A DNA stretch of 36,144 bases, taken from an uncultured Clostridia bacterium (lineage in GTDB: Bacteria; Bacillota; Clostridia; Christensenellales; CAG-917). The notes beneath the pieces were generated by a model. The model was not told where the DNA came from, made no database searches, and saw nothing but the letters and a program-made list of their open reading frames with translations. A program made the position numbers and the translations under genes. This document shows, one piece after another, positions 1 through 8,527 of the stretch (position 1 is the stretch's first letter; every line of letters begins with the position of its first letter). The stretch is taken from assembly GCA_934277615.1 (NCBI GenBank), contig CAKQUV010000009.1, forward strand, positions 1 through 36,144, given 5' to 3'.

Positions 1-310
1 TTCGGCAAAACGGAAGTAGCACCGGGAAAAGTCGCAATAACAATGTAAGTTATAGTCGCAATGACGGAAGTCAACGAACAGCAAAAAGTTTTATGTAGTA
101 GTCGGTAATTTCAGAGTTTTCGGTAAAAATTTTTGCCGTTGACTTTCGCTTTTCACTGTGCTACAAACACAGACGAAAGGCGATAAATCGGACGGCAAAA
201 AAATAGCAGATATCCAACACTCAATACCTGCTAAACGATAATTATTCGGTTGTATATGGCGAAATCAAAACTTAAATCTAACGCCGAAAAAGTCCCGAGA
301 AAAGAAAAAG
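1..310. other. Gene-free left edge, with a possible short transcription unit
   Basis: I recognise no gene here. Plus-strand frame 1 ends in TAA at 46-48 and frame 3 in TAG at 96-98. Either could be the tail of a gene starting left of the window, but there is too little sequence to judge. A promoter-like pair, TTGACT at 139-144 and TACAAA at 162-167 with a 17-nt spacer, faces right. The next terminator is at 311-347, so a transcript of about 170 nt is possible. The only ORF in it starts at ATG 256, lacks a convincing ribosome site and runs through the terminator into the tRNA. Confidence 0.3.
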
Positions 311-347
311 ACGAACTCCGTTTTTATATCAGAGTTCGTTTTTTTCA
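311..347 (-). terminator. Terminator of tRNA-Ala(CGC), likely bidirectional
   Basis: An 8-bp perfect stem (ACGAACTC at 311-318, GAGTTCGT at 332-339) closes a 13-nt loop. On the minus strand it follows the tRNA 3' end by 12 nt and is followed by CTTTTTCTTTT. On the plus strand it is followed by a T-run to 347, so it could also end a transcript coming from the left. Confidence 0.7.
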
Positions 348-351
348 TCTG

Positions 352-427
352 TGGTGGAGATAAGGGGATTCGAACCCCTGGCCTTCGCATTGCGAACGCG
401 ACGCTCTACCAACTGAGCCATATCCCC
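352..427 (-). tRNA. tRNA-Ala, anticodon CGC
   Basis: A complete 76-nt cloverleaf. The acceptor stem GGGGATA pairs with TATCTCC and includes the G3-U70 wobble that marks alanine tRNAs. The D-arm is GCTC/GAGC. The anticodon stem TCGCG/TGCGA holds the loop TTCGCAA, giving anticodon CGC, which reads GCG. The T-arm is AGGGG-TTCGAAT-CCCCT. The terminal CCA is encoded at 352-354. The second tRNA in the window, at 35829, is also an alanine tRNA with a different anticodon. Confidence 0.97.
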
Positions 428-456
428 ACAAAGGATTTAACTGTTCTTGCTGTGCT

Positions 457-484
457 ATTATATCACATAATTGCGTTTTGGCAA
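457..484 (-). promoter_or_regulatory. Promoter of tRNA-Ala(CGC)
   Basis: On the minus strand, TTGCCA (479-484) is followed by a 16-nt spacer and a perfect TATAAT (457-462). An upstream TG gives the extended -10 form TGATATAAT. It lies 30 bp ahead of the tRNA and points at it. Confidence 0.75.
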
Positions 485-567
485 TAGTTTTGAAACATTT
501 TCTTTTACAAAAACCGATTTTTGAGTCATTTTGTCGCAATTCACCGCAAAGCTCGGAAAAATCATCG

Positions 568-596
568 TTGACACGGTGGTGTCGTTATGATATTAT
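568..596 (+). promoter_or_regulatory. Promoter of the nrnA-nrnA-surE operon
   Basis: Consensus TTGACA at 568-573, a 17-nt spacer, and TATTAT at 591-596. The predicted transcript starts near 603 and leaves a leader of about 35 nt before the first ATG at 639. It is back to back with the tRNA promoter at 457-484. Confidence 0.8.
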
Positions 597-638
597 TTAA
601 TATCAAATTATTATATAGATAAAAGTAATAGGTAGATT

Positions 639-1586
639 ATGATAAGCAAAGCGTTTGACGCAATCAAAAATCACGACGTCATCGTCATACACCGCCACAC
701 CAATCCCGACGGCGACGCGATGGGCAGTCAAATCGGTCTGAAGCACGTGCTGGAGGTCAACTTCCCCGACAAAAAAGTTTACGCGGTGGGCGACGACGCA
801 AAACGATTTGCGTTTATGGACGGCAGTCAAATGGACGAAATAACGGACGACGTATACGAGGGCGCGCTTGCAATCGTGCTTGACACTTCGGCAAAATCTC
901 TCATCAGCGACGACCGCTACACCCTTGCGGAAACGACGATACGCATCGACCACCACATATTCGTGGAAGACATTGCGGACATCGACATTGACGACACGAC
1001 TTTTGAGAGTTGTTGCGGACTTGTGACGTATCTCGTGCGCGAATGGGGTTTGGAAGTGGATTCTTACGCCGCCAAAGCCCTATTTACGGGCCTTGTGACG
1101 GACAGCGGAAGATTCCGCTACGACAGCACAACGCCTCGCACATTCGATTTGGCGAGTTTTCTTCTCTCCAAAGGCTTCGATGCGACGAGCATATACAACC
1201 AACTCTACGTTGACAGTTACGAAAACGTGAAAAAGCGCGCGGAATTTGTGCTTGCAATCAAGTTTACGCCAAGCAACGTGGCGTATATCTACACGGATTC
1301 GGCAAGAGTGAGTGAACTGGGCATGGAGGCGCAAGCGATATCGCGCGGCATGGTCAACGTAATGGGCGAAATTCGCGGCGTTGACGTGTGGGTGAACTTC
1401 ACGGAGTGCGAAAACGGCGTACTTTGCGAAATACGCTCCAAAAACTACGATATCAATCAAATAGCGGTTGCGCACGGTGGTGGCGGACACCTAAAAGCAA
1501 GCGGAGCGACGCTCAAAGACGCAGCCGAGGCAATGCAAGTGCTTGACGAACTCGACAAGCTCGTTGCGGAAGGAGAAAAGATATGA
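639..1586 (+). CDS. nrnA: DHH/DHHA1 phosphoesterase, NrnA-like (first paralogue)
   Basis: 315 residues, the usual length for NrnA-type enzymes, which hydrolyse short RNA oligonucleotides (nanoRNA) and 3'-phosphoadenosine 5'-phosphate in the cytoplasm. Metal-site motifs are intact: NPDGDA at residues 22-27, an Asp in VLDTS near 82, IDHH at 103-106 and TGLVTDSGRFRY at 150-161. The C-terminal DHHA1 substrate-binding part shows GGGGH from 280. The start is ATG 639, about 35 nt after the predicted transcription start, with only a weak ribosome site. It is the first gene of a three-gene operon and its stop overlaps the next start by 4 bp. The family call is firm. Which substrate (nanoRNA, pAp or a cyclic dinucleotide product) cannot be read from sequence. 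Confidence 0.9.
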   Translation: MISKAFDAIKNHDVIVIHRHTNPDGDAMGSQIGLKHVLEVNFPDKKVYAVGDDAKRFAFMDGSQMDEITDDVYEGALAIVLDTSAKSLISDDRYTLAETTIRIDHHIFVEDIADIDIDDTTFESCCGLVTYLVREWGLEVDSYAAKALFTGLVTDSGRFRYDSTTPRTFDLASFLLSKGFDATSIYNQLYVDSYENVKKRAEFVLAIKFTPSNVAYIYTDSARVSELGMEAQAISRGMVNVMGEIRGVDVWVNFTECENGVLCEIRSKNYDINQIAVAHGGGGHLKASGATLKDAAEAMQVLDELDKLVAEGEKI

Positions 1587-2569
1587 CGAACAATTTTGAG
1601 ATAAAAAAGCAAATTCTTGACAAAATCAAGCAATACGACAAGATAATCATCACGCGCCACTTCCGCCCCGACGGCGACGCAATCGGCTCTACAAAAGGTC
1701 TTGCGCAAATGCTGCGGCTGTCATTCCCCCAAAAGCAAATATACGTGCTCAACGAGGACAGTTCTCAATACCTTGCGTTTTTGGGCGGCGAGGACGCGCC
1801 TATTGCCGACGAGGACTATGCCGACGCACTCGTGATCGTGTGCGACACGGCAACCACCGACCGCATATCCGACAAGAAATACGCGCTTGGCAAGGAACTA
1901 ATCAAAATCGACCACCACATCGACGTCAAACCGTACGGCGATTTGAGTTGGGTTGAGGAGGAACGCTCTTCCCTTTGCGAAATGATAGCGGACTTTTGGC
2001 TCACTTTCAAGGACGAACTCACCCTCGACAAAGAGGGCGCAACCTACCTTTTCACGGGAATGGTTACGGACAGCGGAAGATTCAAATACAGCAGCGTAAG
2101 CGGCGAAACGATGCGTCTTGCAGGCGCGCTTATAGACCTCGGCATAGACACGGAGTGGATATACGCCAACCTCGGTCTTGACGACTTCAACGTGTTCAAA
2201 TTCGAGTCCTACGTGTACAAGAAAATGCGCATCACCAAAAACGGCGTGGCGTACATATACGTGGACAAGGCAATGCAAAAGCGTTTCAAACTCACAAACG
2301 AGCAAGCAAGCAACGTCGTGTCCTACCTTGACGGCATCAAAGGCGCAATCGCGTGGCTTGCCTTCATCGAGAACAAGGACGGAAGCGTGAGAGTGCGCTT
2401 GCGTTCGAGATTTATGACGATAAACACGCTTGCAGAGAAATACCGTGGCGGAGGCCACGACAGAGCGTGCGGAGCAACCTTGCATAGCAAAAAGGAAATC
2501 AAACTTATGCTTGCGGACGCAGACGCAATGGTAAAGAACTACAAGGATAACAATACGGGCTGGCTATGA
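1583..2569 (+). CDS. DHH/DHHA1 phosphoesterase, NrnA-like (second paralogue)
   Basis: 328 residues, same fold and motif order as its upstream neighbour but clearly diverged. The metal motifs are RPDGDA at 28-33 (Arg where the first copy has Asn), CDTA near 87, IDHH at 109-112 and TGMVTDSGRFKY at 158-169. DHHA1 shows GGGH from 289. All metal ligands seem present, so both copies should be active. The start overlaps the previous stop (ATGA), with a strong AAGGAG ribosome site 8-9 bp upstream inside the first gene, implying coupled translation. Two adjacent NrnA-type genes suggest split substrates, for example nanoRNA versus pAp or pApA. That division of labour is inference. Confidence 0.88.
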   Translation: MTNNFEIKKQILDKIKQYDKIIITRHFRPDGDAIGSTKGLAQMLRLSFPQKQIYVLNEDSSQYLAFLGGEDAPIADEDYADALVIVCDTATTDRISDKKYALGKELIKIDHHIDVKPYGDLSWVEEERSSLCEMIADFWLTFKDELTLDKEGATYLFTGMVTDSGRFKYSSVSGETMRLAGALIDLGIDTEWIYANLGLDDFNVFKFESYVYKKMRITKNGVAYIYVDKAMQKRFKLTNEQASNVVSYLDGIKGAIAWLAFIENKDGSVRVRLRSRFMTINTLAEKYRGGGHDRACGATLHSKKEIKLMLADADAMVKNYKDNNTGWL

Positions 2570-3291
2570 AAATACTTATCACAAACGATGACGGAATACA
2601 ATCCCAAGGCTTGCGAATTGTCGCAAACTGGGCAAAAAAACTCGGTGACGTGACCGTATGCGCCCCCAAATTCGAGCAAAGCGGAAAAAGCCACTCCATT
2701 GACATACACAACCCCTTCGAGGTGCAAAAAGTAGACTATGCGGACGGTGTGCGCGCGTACAGCGTGGACAGCTCCCCCGCCGACTGCGTGCGCTTTGCAA
2801 CGCTCGGCTTGCACGAGAGTTACGACCTCGTAATATCGGGCATCAACAAAGGGCTGAATCTCGGCGAGGACATAATGTACTCGGCAACCAACGGCGCGAT
2901 ATTCGAAGCTCGCACGAGAGGTCTCAAAGCCCTTGCTTTGTCAACTCATACGGCGAGTTTTGACGATGCGGAACAATGGCTTGACCGCATTTACGACTTC
3001 GTCACCAAATACGATATTTTTGCGCACGGCAATATCTTCAACGTCAATATCCCCGAAAATGCAAAGGATATATTGCTCACCCGTCAAGGCGGACCGTACT
3101 TTACGGACGACTTTATCGACCTCGGCGACGGCACTTGGCGACAAGTGGGACACTGCATACACCGCAACGAGCACAATCACGACGTTGACAGCGACGCCAC
3201 CATCGACGGCTACGTCACCGTAACGCCCTTGACCATCGAACGCACCGACTACACCGCCTACACCGCCCTCAAAGCGCAAATAAACGGCTGA
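2566..3291 (+). CDS. surE: 5'/3'-nucleotidase SurE
   Basis: 241 residues. SurE is a cytoplasmic metal-dependent phosphatase acting on nucleoside 5'- and 3'-monophosphates, with some activity on short polyphosphate in characterised members. It opens with the diagnostic ILITNDDG (residues 3-10), then SGKSHSID, SSPADCVRF and ISGINKGLN. The usual YSGTVGAA block reads YSATNGAI here, a modest departure. The start overlaps the stop of the second phosphoesterase by 4 bp (ATGA). In this operon it would take the monophosphates released by the NrnA-like enzymes on to nucleosides, which is inferred from order and known family reactions. It is the last gene before the hairpin at 3317-3365. Confidence 0.93.
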   Translation: MKILITNDDGIQSQGLRIVANWAKKLGDVTVCAPKFEQSGKSHSIDIHNPFEVQKVDYADGVRAYSVDSSPADCVRFATLGLHESYDLVISGINKGLNLGEDIMYSATNGAIFEARTRGLKALALSTHTASFDDAEQWLDRIYDFVTKYDIFAHGNIFNVNIPENAKDILLTRQGGPYFTDDFIDLGDGTWRQVGHCIHRNEHNHDVDSDATIDGYVTVTPLTIERTDYTAYTALKAQING

Positions 3292-3316
3292 AAAATCAAT
3301 ATCTGCATATTATCGT

Positions 3317-3365
3317 CAAGTATCTGCACATTTTTAAGCAAAAAATATGCAGATACTTGTTTTTT
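3317..3365 (+). terminator. Terminator of the surE operon
   Basis: A 12-bp perfect stem (3317-3328 with 3348-3359, core AAGTATCTGCA) can extend inward through TTTTT/AAAAA to a short loop. It is followed by a T-run at 3360-3365. It starts 26 bp after the surE stop. An outer pair of arms (3300-3310 and 3366-3376) with the same ATCTGCA core encloses it. Confidence 0.8.
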
Positions 3366-3405
3366 ATATGCAGATAAAAAAACACCCAACTCGCACGAAG
3401 GGCGG

Positions 3406-3457
3406 ATATCACTGCAATGAAGTTGCAATATCACTTGTGCAAAGCACAAATATCACT
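3406..3457. repeat. Miniature hairpin array with invariant ATATCACT spacers
   Basis: ATATCACT occurs at 3406, 3428 and 3450, an exact 22-bp period. The intervals each hold a different perfect small hairpin: TGCAA/TTGCA (3413-3417 with 3423-3427) and TTGTGC-aaa-GCACAA (3435-3449). The spacer is conserved while the stems vary but stay self-complementary. That pattern argues for selection on, or copying of, structure and not simple tandem duplication. Confidence 0.6.
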
Positions 3458-3694
3458 ATTCCACTTGTCATTCAGAGTAGCATAGCGACGTAGGAATCTA
3501 GCCGAAGGCGCACCAACCAAACAGACAATCTTGCGGAACTGTGGAATGATTATTTATCCCTACTTGAATTGATAGCAAAGATTGGCTGTGCGGTAGCAGA
3601 GCAATAAATTTAGCGTGGCTTAGGCAATGCGCATACGCGCGTGTTGCCGTTGCCACAGCAACGATTTTTGCTCGCATTCGGCGCAATTATAACC

Positions 3695-3725
3695 AAAAGC
3701 CCCGCAAAAAGCGAGGCTTTTGTTT
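3695..3725 (-). terminator. Terminator of the large lipoprotein gene, possibly bidirectional
   Basis: AAAAGCC-c-CGC (3695-3705) pairs with GCG-a-GGCTTTT (3711-3721) around a 5-nt loop. It sits about 40 bp beyond the minus-strand stop at 3760. The T-run is short on the minus strand and better on the plus strand (GTTTTTATT), so it may also back up the surE terminator. Confidence 0.65.
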
Positions 3726-3759
3726 TTATTAGTTAAAGGATAACTAAATGATTTTTGGC

Positions 3760-6700
3760 TTATGCAAGTCCGTAGAATTCGACTTTGTTGACTTGGATGA
3801 AACCGTTTTTCATTTTTGATCCGCCACCGGATGCGCAATCAAAAACAAGTTTGTAGTACAACCCTGCTTTTCTATTTGCCTCAGTGACATTAAATGTCAA
3901 ATCGCCAGTCGTAATTTTATCTGCGTTGACAGTTTCAACAATGTCGGTAAATTCTGCATCATTTGCTACAACAAGCGAAATTCCATTAATCTTGCTTTCA
4001 TATCCGCTTAAAATTTTACCAATGTTAACTACAACTTTTGTAATGCTGTTAGACATGGCCGCCTTTGTTGCAATAGATGCAACACTATCAGCGTCTTTTT
4101 TACCACATTTAATAAATTCCCAACCATTATTGTTATTGTTGAAATTTGCGATACTGAACGTTACGCCATTGCACGTTGCTTCCCAACTTGTTGTGTATCC
4201 ACCAACAGGTTTACTGTTTGTAGACGTTCCAAATGTTGCGGTCGCAACAACAACAGGGTCAGCTGCGCCAGCAACTTTCGTTTCAACTGTAATAACCATG
4301 TTGCCATTGATTGTGCAGGTGTATTGACCTTCTGCCGCAACAACGTCAGTGCCGTTTACCTTGACTGAAACAAGTTCGTGACCGCTTGCAACAGCAACTG
4401 TAAACGAGAAATCTGTTCCATTTGTGCCTTCGGTCAAACCACCAACGATTGTAACCGTTGCGTTCGCACTTGAATTGCTATCAACAGTAATTGTAGATGT
4501 ACCTACTACTCTGTCTTTGAATGTGCAGCCTGCATCAAACTCAACTGTGCCAAAGTGATTCTTAATCGTGCCTGTAACGGTGATTGTATCATTGACCATA
4601 AACACGTCTGTTGCTGTGCATGCCAAGCGGAAACATTGGATTGTTTTGCCTGCGACCTTGATTGTAACAGTAATATTGTTATATTGACTATCAAATGCAG
4701 TGTTTATTTGTGTAATTGTTCCTGTAAGAGTATATTTACCGTCAAGGGACTCACCTTGGTTAAGAGCATATGCTGCATCCATAATCTTTTCGGGAGTATT
4801 AAGCAACTCTTTTACGGTCACAGAAATTACCACATCGCCAGCAACTTGGTGCGTATAGACGCCGTCAACTGCTTCAAGAGTGGTTGCGCCCGCTTTGACT
4901 GCGACGAGAACGTAGTTTTCAGTGTCAACGGTTACGGTAATCGTAAGAGTTTTGCCTTGTTCTACTTTTGCGCCGGTTGCAATTGCAACGCCGTCAACTT
5001 GAACACCAACCGTTGCACCGGTTACGTTTGCAAACGTAACTTCGTATTCAGGAGTCTTTGCAGTGACTGTAACGTTAAATTCTTTCGTCGTGCTTTCTCC
5101 GTTGAGTGTAATTGTTGCAGTAAGTTTAACAGGTGTATCTGTTGTGCCTGCTACGATAGTTGCGGTGACGCCGTCAGCAGCAATAGCGATTGCCGCATTG
5201 TCGGATTTCCAAGTGATTTTGGAATCATACAAACCGGTTGCTTGAAGTTTAACTTCGCCTGTGCCGAAAGTTTTGCTTGCAAGATCCAAAGCTGCTGCTG
5301 CGTTTGCAACTTTCATTGCATCGGTAACTTCGTTTATACGCAAAACTTGAACTTGCCAGTAATTGTTGTAATACAAACCGCGAGAGTATGCGTAAACAAC
5401 AACTTCTTTTCCATCCAATGCAGAAATAGTTTTCGCTATCTCATCATTCATAAATGCCTTAGCGAGTTGTTTTTCTCCTTGGTAGAGGAAGTAGTTTGTA
5501 CCACTGACTTTAAGTGTTGTGCCTTCAATCTTGTAAAGTCCGTCAAGATACAAATCGGATGCATCAAGTTTGATATCGCCTGCTGCGAGATCATTTGCGG
5601 TAGGCTCGACGTACGTGCCGCCCTCAAGTTTTTCAACATGCTTTGTGCCAAGTTGCGGGAATTGAGCAACTGCCGTACCATTGTTCTTAATAGCATTGTT
5701 TGCTCTTGTAGCATAAACAGTTACGTAATCGCCGACTACAAAACCTTTGATTTTGTTGTAAGAGAACACTGAACCGCTTTCATCGACAAGGACGTAAGAA
5801 TAGCAGTTATCCTTGCTCGCGTCAACTCTATCAATTGCACCGATATAACCGGTGATTGCATAAAGAGTATTACCTGCTTCTTTTGCAATGAACTCTGAAA
5901 TACTATTAACGACCGTGTAAGTGTCGTATTCAACTACGATTGCAGTATTGTCTGCAGTAACAGTAACTTTGAATGACTTTGCGAAAGCAACGTCTGCAAC
6001 TGCCTTACCGCCTGCCGTGACTGACTTGACAACTTTACCGTCGGGAACGGCAACCTTGAAAGTGATTTCCGTATCCTTATCAACTTTTTCACCGCTGGTG
6101 AGAGTTTGGTTCTCGCCATAAGTTGCAGTGAGGTTTGCATCAGTCCAAGTTACCGTGTACTTGGGAGTTTCACCGAGAATTGAAATCGGGAATTCTTTTG
6201 TTTGAGTTTGAGCATCGCCCTTGCTGATAGTTGCAACAAGCGTTACGTCTGTCTTTTCAGCAGGTGCCGTGACCTTTGCAGTTGCGCCATCGATTGTGAT
6301 GCATGTGACATCCGTTTCTTTGATAGACCATGCAATCGTCGTGCCGTATTTACCGGTAAGAGGAAGCGGGAAGTCTTTGGAGAATTCGGTTCCTTCAATC
6401 GTCAACGCTTCTTTTGCAGCCTCAATGCATTTTGCATCTTCAAGAGCAAGTTCGTAAGAAACTACTTGAACTTGGAGTGATTTGCCCTTGTCTGCAAAAC
6501 CTCTTACGTAACCATAAATGTTGACGGGAGCGCCGACAAGACCATCTTTGGTCGCCGCATCTCTAATCGCACTATTGGCATATATTGCAATAAGCTTGTC
6601 ATATTCCGTTGTACTACCGTCTTTAAGAGTACCTGCCGTCATATAACCATCGCTTCCTAAATACAACGTTGCGCCGGTAATCTTGGTGTATTTGCCGGTG

Positions 6701-8448
6701 TAATCTGCAATGTTGCTTGATGTGAACGTTGTGGATTTGATCGTTTCTACGTCAATCGTTTCCGGTTCGGGATAAGTGTAAGCTTTACCGCCTTCGACTT
6801 TTTGCATAGAAAGCGGATACAATTGAGGTGTTCCGTTAAATGCCGCTCTTCTACCAAAGACTTTGATTTCTTCGCCAAGAGTTACGTTCAAAACGGGTTC
6901 AAATACCAAAACCGCACCTGTTTCGTCAGCAATAATAAATGCGCCAGCAGTACCAACTTTGTTGACTGCCACAACGTGACCTTTGATGATATACACAGAG
7001 TTGCCTGTGCTCTTCTTAAGGAAATCTGCAACTGTTATTTCTTGCGGAGTGAGAAGTTTGACTTCAAACACGTCCGTGACAGCTTCAACGGAAGCATCGG
7101 TGTGAGTGTAAGTTGCGGTGAGTTTGACCTTTCCGCCCTCTTTGGTATCGTCGTACGTGAAGGTTGCCACGCCGTTTTCGATCTTGCAGATTTCGGTGTT
7201 GTCCGCTGTCCAGCTGATCTTTACGCGTCCTTCAAAGAGATCGCTTTGGGTGGGAAGAGTCAACGTTGCGCCGTTGTTGGTGACGTCGGGAAGAGCGTCT
7301 GCATTTTCTTTGACAAAGTTGACTTCTTCTGCAGGAGTCAAGGTTGCCATATCGCCGAATACGACTGCTTCTGCGTTCAACGGTTGAATGTAGAATACAC
7401 TGTTGTACGTCAAGACTTGACCTGTGATCGTTGCATAGTGACCTTTATTGGTGTTGAATGCTTCAATGAAAGCATCAATTCCCTTGCTGGGGAATGCACT
7501 CGTAGAAGTGGACGGACGCACGTAGGACTTGACACCGTTGAGCGTGAAGTAGCAGTACTTTGTGCTTGCATCACCGCTGAGGACGACTACGTTTTTGAGC
7601 GTTACGAGTTGACCTTGCAAATTGGTGATGGTCGTGTCTTTTGCGTCTTTTGCGTTGGAATAAACCGTTGTGATATCAACCGGCTCAACAGTCTTGATGG
7701 TGTCGTCAAGAATTTCTTTGACAGCAACTTCCGTAAGTTCGAGCGTGCCGTAGTGGTTCTTCTTTATACCGCTGATACGAACCGTTTTACCAACTGCAAG
7801 ACCTTCGATGGTTGCGGGGTCTTTTTGCATAGAATACGCATAGTAAGCACCGTCTTTGTCTTGGATATACAATGTGTTGTATTTCGCTTTGCCTTTTCCG
7901 GTGTTATTTCCGTATTGCGTAAAGATACCTGCCGTCTGGGATGAATACATCGTCACAACGCCGTCTGCAATGATGAGTTCATCGTCTGCAGCCGCAATGT
8001 ATTCTGCCCATGTATTTACACGGAATTTGGGAACCATGCGTTTGAACGACACTGAATCTGTATTGCCGTTTGCGTCGTGAACAGTTGCAGTCAACGTGTA
8101 GTTGATGTCTTGTTCTGCGATATCGATAACGTCGATTGTCGTCTTTTCTTCGCCTTCGACAACTTTGACAGCGCTTGCGTCAACGCCTTCAGTTGTAATT
8201 TCAACAGACCATTTTACAGTGTATTTAACGCCTGAAATATTGACGTAGGATACAACCGTGTAGTCTGCCGCTGTCTTCGAGTTGTTGTTGATGTAGAGCG
8301 CCTTGACATATTCTTTTGCGCTGGACAGACCGTTGCCATTGTCTTTTTGACCGTCTTTGTCCTTATCGCAAGCGACAAATGCCATGAGGCACATAACCAA
8401 CACAAGCACGATTACGAGCGCGCTTCTGAAATTAAAAGCCTTTTTCAT
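3760..8448 (-). CDS. Giant surface lipoprotein of repeated OB-fold-like and Ig-like modules
   Basis: 1562 residues. A hydrophobic signal segment (8-26) ends in a lipobox with Cys27 (AFVAC), so it should be a lipid-anchored exported protein. The body alternates Ig-like stretches of the bacterial BIg type (about 60-140, 375-465, 675-760, 1045-1130; each with an 'I-W-x-x-D/E' strand and an 'LTAT' strand) and OB-fold-like stretches, often paired (about 145-365, 470-665, 845-1040, 1215-1315). Related pieces include KKNHYGTLEL at 229 and KNHFGTVEF at 1296. Short beta-repeats lie near 762-842, 1133-1213 and 1318-1392. The last about 160 residues form a separate domain with no catalytic motif that I can see. 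ATG 8448 has a good AAAGGAG site. It lies 79 bp behind the nuclease lipoprotein and is probably co-transcribed with it. Binding of extracellular nucleic acid or glycan is the likely role, inferred from OB-like modules and context. Confidence 0.85.
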   Translation of the reverse strand: MKKAFNFRSALVIVLVLVMCLMAFVACDKDKDGQKDNGNGLSSAKEYVKALYINNNSKTAADYTVVSYVNISGVKYTVKWSVEITTEGVDASAVKVVEGEEKTTIDVIDIAEQDINYTLTATVHDANGNTDSVSFKRMVPKFRVNTWAEYIAAADDELIIADGVVTMYSSQTAGIFTQYGNNTGKGKAKYNTLYIQDKDGAYYAYSMQKDPATIEGLAVGKTVRISGIKKNHYGTLELTEVAVKEILDDTIKTVEPVDITTVYSNAKDAKDTTITNLQGQLVTLKNVVVLSGDASTKYCYFTLNGVKSYVRPSTSTSAFPSKGIDAFIEAFNTNKGHYATITGQVLTYNSVFYIQPLNAEAVVFGDMATLTPAEEVNFVKENADALPDVTNNGATLTLPTQSDLFEGRVKISWTADNTEICKIENGVATFTYDDTKEGGKVKLTATYTHTDASVEAVTDVFEVKLLTPQEITVADFLKKSTGNSVYIIKGHVVAVNKVGTAGAFIIADETGAVLVFEPVLNVTLGEEIKVFGRRAAFNGTPQLYPLSMQKVEGGKAYTYPEPETIDVETIKSTTFTSSNIADYTGKYTKITGATLYLGSDGYMTAGTLKDGSTTEYDKLIAIYANSAIRDAATKDGLVGAPVNIYGYVRGFADKGKSLQVQVVSYELALEDAKCIEAAKEALTIEGTEFSKDFPLPLTGKYGTTIAWSIKETDVTCITIDGATAKVTAPAEKTDVTLVATISKGDAQTQTKEFPISILGETPKYTVTWTDANLTATYGENQTLTSGEKVDKDTEITFKVAVPDGKVVKSVTAGGKAVADVAFAKSFKVTVTADNTAIVVEYDTYTVVNSISEFIAKEAGNTLYAITGYIGAIDRVDASKDNCYSYVLVDESGSVFSYNKIKGFVVGDYVTVYATRANNAIKNNGTAVAQFPQLGTKHVEKLEGGTYVEPTANDLAAGDIKLDASDLYLDGLYKIEGTTLKVSGTNYFLYQGEKQLAKAFMNDEIAKTISALDGKEVVVYAYSRGLYYNNYWQVQVLRINEVTDAMKVANAAAALDLASKTFGTGEVKLQATGLYDSKITWKSDNAAIAIAADGVTATIVAGTTDTPVKLTATITLNGESTTKEFNVTVTAKTPEYEVTFANVTGATVGVQVDGVAIATGAKVEQGKTLTITVTVDTENYVLVAVKAGATTLEAVDGVYTHQVAGDVVISVTVKELLNTPEKIMDAAYALNQGESLDGKYTLTGTITQINTAFDSQYNNITVTIKVAGKTIQCFRLACTATDVFMVNDTITVTGTIKNHFGTVEFDAGCTFKDRVVGTSTITVDSNSSANATVTIVGGLTEGTNGTDFSFTVAVASGHELVSVKVNGTDVVAAEGQYTCTINGNMVITVETKVAGAADPVVVATATFGTSTNSKPVGGYTTSWEATCNGVTFSIANFNNNNNGWEFIKCGKKDADSVASIATKAAMSNSITKVVVNIGKILSGYESKINGISLVVANDAEFTDIVETVNADKITTGDLTFNVTEANRKAGLYYKLVFDCASGGGSKMKNGFIQVNKVEFYGLA

Positions 8449-8527
8449 TTTGCTTCTCCTTTATAATTATTGTTTGTTTTATTATATAAAGCGTGGCTAT
8501 CGCCCCACCGTATATCGTTTTTTTGCA

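Larger units (their letters stand above)
3292..3759. other. 468-bp gap between convergent operons
   Basis: No gene seen. It holds the surE terminator inside a larger inverted repeat (3300-3376), a small hairpin array (3406-3457), and the terminator of the minus-strand lipoprotein gene (3695-3725). In between lies the stretch from about 3467 to 3500, beginning GTCATTCAGAG, which reminds me of the short dispersed GTCATTCTGAGC-type repeats of many clostridia. I cannot confirm that from one copy. The remainder, about 3500-3690, shows nothing I recognise. Confidence 0.6.

Noticed and set aside
256..363. 35-codon plus-strand ORF starting MAKSKLKSN
   Set aside because: It reads through a strong terminator into the tRNA and has no ribosome site.
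345..539. 64-codon minus-strand frame over the tRNA
   Set aside because: It translates the tRNA and its promoter; the tRNA call is certain.
4555..7944. Two long plus-strand frames (4555-5772 and 6802-7944) opposite the giant lipoprotein
   Set aside because: Cys- and Ser-rich shadows with no signal, motif or ribosome site. The minus-strand reading has a signal peptide, lipobox and repeated modules.
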